Source: Adineta steineri
Lineage: Eukaryota; Rotifera; Eurotatoria; Adinetida; Adinetidae
Length of the DNA stretch: 64,000 bases
Assembly (NCBI GenBank): GCA_905250115.1
Contig: CAJNOI010000082.1
Location: 329,789-393,788 of the forward strand
Reading direction: 5' to 3'
The notes beneath the pieces were generated by a model, which saw only the letters and a list, made by a program, of their open reading frames with translations, did not search any database and was not told where the DNA came from. Numbering within the stretch: position 1 is the first letter of the stretch; each line of letters starts with the position of its first letter. Shown here piece after piece: positions 62,561-64,000 of this stretch. A program made the position numbers and the translations under genes.

Positions 62561-64000
62561 CGTCCTTGTTCCGTTTATGATCGTGAGAATGACGACAATG
62601 AATCTAGAAGAAGATACAAGAATATACGTTAATCAGTTATGAAAAGAGAACAAAAAGGTTGAAAATAAATCGCTATTTTATTGATTGTGTTCACGATATT
62701 CTTCTTCTACTTGTTTAGTAACCAAGAGACTTGAAAAAGATGAAGTAAAATAGAGTAATACGTTGGAAAAGTATGAAGAGAAATATATTGAATTTATATA
62801 CTTTCATAGGCCACTCTTCTGATTCATTCTTTCTTGCTTCCAACCTCATAAAAAGAAATTATTTACTGGGTTTTTTCCCCAAAATCCAATTATATTATTT
62901 TTTTTATGACTGTTGATTCATAGAAGTAATACTGCGTCTTTCTAGAATATGTCAACAGAGAAAAGAAGAGAAAGGTAAATATGACAGTGAATGAATACGG
63001 AACTACGAAAAATACTCAGACATATATTTATATCCACGCTTGTAATCATATTCCTCATCATCATTCTGTCATGTCGATGTAGTTATATTTTTCCGCACAT
63101 TTGTGTCTTTTATAAGGAGATTTCATATGCGTTGTTTGAATAAAAACTAATTTTCAAATGAAAGAAACCCGAAAAATATCAATAATATTCTTGTAGAAAA
63201 CTGAAGGCAACGGCTTCTTCATATTAATAAACAATGTACGCTGTTACTTTTTTATTGTAAGAAAAAAATCTCAAATTTGTAAAATATCTTAAAAAACTTT
63301 TACACATGCGAATTTTGATATGAAACATCGTCTAATTACGAGAAATTTATTAAAATTTATGAGAAATATATCTCAATCATCTTGAGATTTATTATAACTT
63401 CCACAAATGACAAAAAATCATTATAATTATTTATGAAGAGGGTGCGGGTGTGTGTATTTTCTCCTTTTCATTTTACCAATTAATATTCAAATGAGTAACT
63501 AAGACTAGATGCATCTACAACTTTTACTTTTGATAAATTATAAAATCAATAAGAGATAAATCAACTCCAACTATGGCAATCATTGTGACTAAAAATCGTA
63601 CGCTTCAAAAGAAACAAAAAAACATTATGTTCTTCGCATTTTCTTATTAAATAAATCTAAGCTGAAAACGAATATCATTCAATGTAAGTTCGATTATATT
63701 TCTTATTTTTACGAACTTATTTGAAACAAAAATAGCGACGTTTCTTATTCATTATAGTTTTACTCTATAACCATTACAAGTAAAAACAAATTGGTAAATG
63801 GCCAATAAAATATTTTATTCTCAGTTTCAATATATATTTAAACTCTTCAAGTATGATAGATAGTTGAGTTAGAGTGCACTTTAAAAATGTATAAATGATA
63901 AAAGAAAGAAAATACAGCAATTTACAATCCTATTTTTATTTCATTTTATTCTGCGACGAAGTAGTACGCTTCATCTATTTTATTCTATTTATTTGATAAT
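62561..64000. other. 5' flank of the Cys-rich gene and non-coding stretch
   Basis: No gene recognised up to the window end. A G-rich half repeat lies at 63438-63458 (GAGGGTGCGGGTGTGTGTAT) without a C-rich partner. Confidence 0.5.
63438..63458. repeat. GT-rich repeat, copy 16 (G-rich half only)
   Basis: GAGGGTGCGGGTGTGTGTAT without an obvious C-rich partner. Confidence 0.45.

Noticed and set aside
1..64000. CRISPR arrays, tRNA or rRNA genes
   Set aside because: I found no regularly spaced direct repeats, no GGTTCRA-type T-loop in a credible cloverleaf, and no rRNA-like sequence. Short RNA genes could still be missed by eye.

Overview
The window looks like nuclear DNA of a bdelloid rotifer (Adineta or Rotaria type). 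It is strongly AT-rich, genes carry short GT-AG introns (often 50-60 nt), and the gene content fits that group: ADP-ribosyltransferase genes with LRR or TPR tails, a RING/LRR protein, a caspase-like protein, Cys-rich proteins, a possibly acquired MerB-like gene, a Penelope-like element relic and a recent LINE. TGTGGG/GTGTGG-type motifs, resembling the telomeric repeat reported for bdelloids, recur throughout. The assignment rests on recognition of families, not on a search.

Layout. 1.9-10.3 kb: a minus-strand gene ending in a Hedgehog-type Hog (Hint) autoprocessing domain; one of its predicted 5' exons is split by a full-length two-ORF LINE with a perfect 15-bp target duplication. 11.9-12.2 kb: a tiny Cys-rich gene (-). 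13.3-17.1 kb: a RING/LRR gene and an intronless sugar transporter (+). 17.3-18.2 kb: GC-rich repeats with a nested 217-bp element. 18.5-23.2 kb: a glycosyltransferase-like gene, a caspase-like gene with a small EF-hand-loop gene or 3' exons behind it, and a type II membrane glycosyltransferase-like gene (-). 23.7-25.1 kb: a debris field with a LINE reverse transcriptase remnant fused to a cyclic-nucleotide-binding fragment. 25.6-28.6 kb: an F-box gene and a short gene with a mitochondrial-like leader. 28.9-33.9 kb: ART-LRR gene (-), zinc-ribbon gene (+) and ART-TPR gene (+). 34.4-35.3 kb: a partial duplicate of the ART-LRR/zinc-ribbon promoter region, bounded on both sides by GT-rich inverted repeats. 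35.5-38.0 kb: a secreted protein gene (-) and a GPCR (+). 38.2-44.3 kb: nested DNA transposons; the inner one (8-bp TSD) carries two genes with related N-terminal domains. 44.3-48.2 kb: no gene seen. 48.2-52.4 kb: a C2-domain gene (-), a MerB-like gene (+) and a gamma-glutamylcyclotransferase-like gene (-) whose stop codon was displaced by a hAT-type element. 54.6-56.9 kb: a cullin-like gene interrupted by a 100-N assembly gap. 56.9-60.5 kb: a small inverted-repeat element, an SGNH-like relic, a Penelope-like relic with GIY-YIG endonuclease, and a dehydrogenase pseudogene. 61.1-62.6 kb: a two-exon Cys-rich gene (-).

The most notable structure is a dispersed family (about 17 copies in 64 kb, of varying quality) of 45-120-bp inverted repeats of the form (CATCTTGA)GGGTGTGGGTGTGGAT...ATCCACACCCACACCCTCAAGATG. 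They combine telomere-like hexamers with a conserved non-telomeric TCAAGATG end and sit in introns, next to genes, inside a pseudogene, and exactly at both ends of a duplicated block. Gene models below join exons by matching splice phase. Where an open reading frame began at a non-ATG codon I moved the start to the first in-frame ATG or to a splice acceptor.
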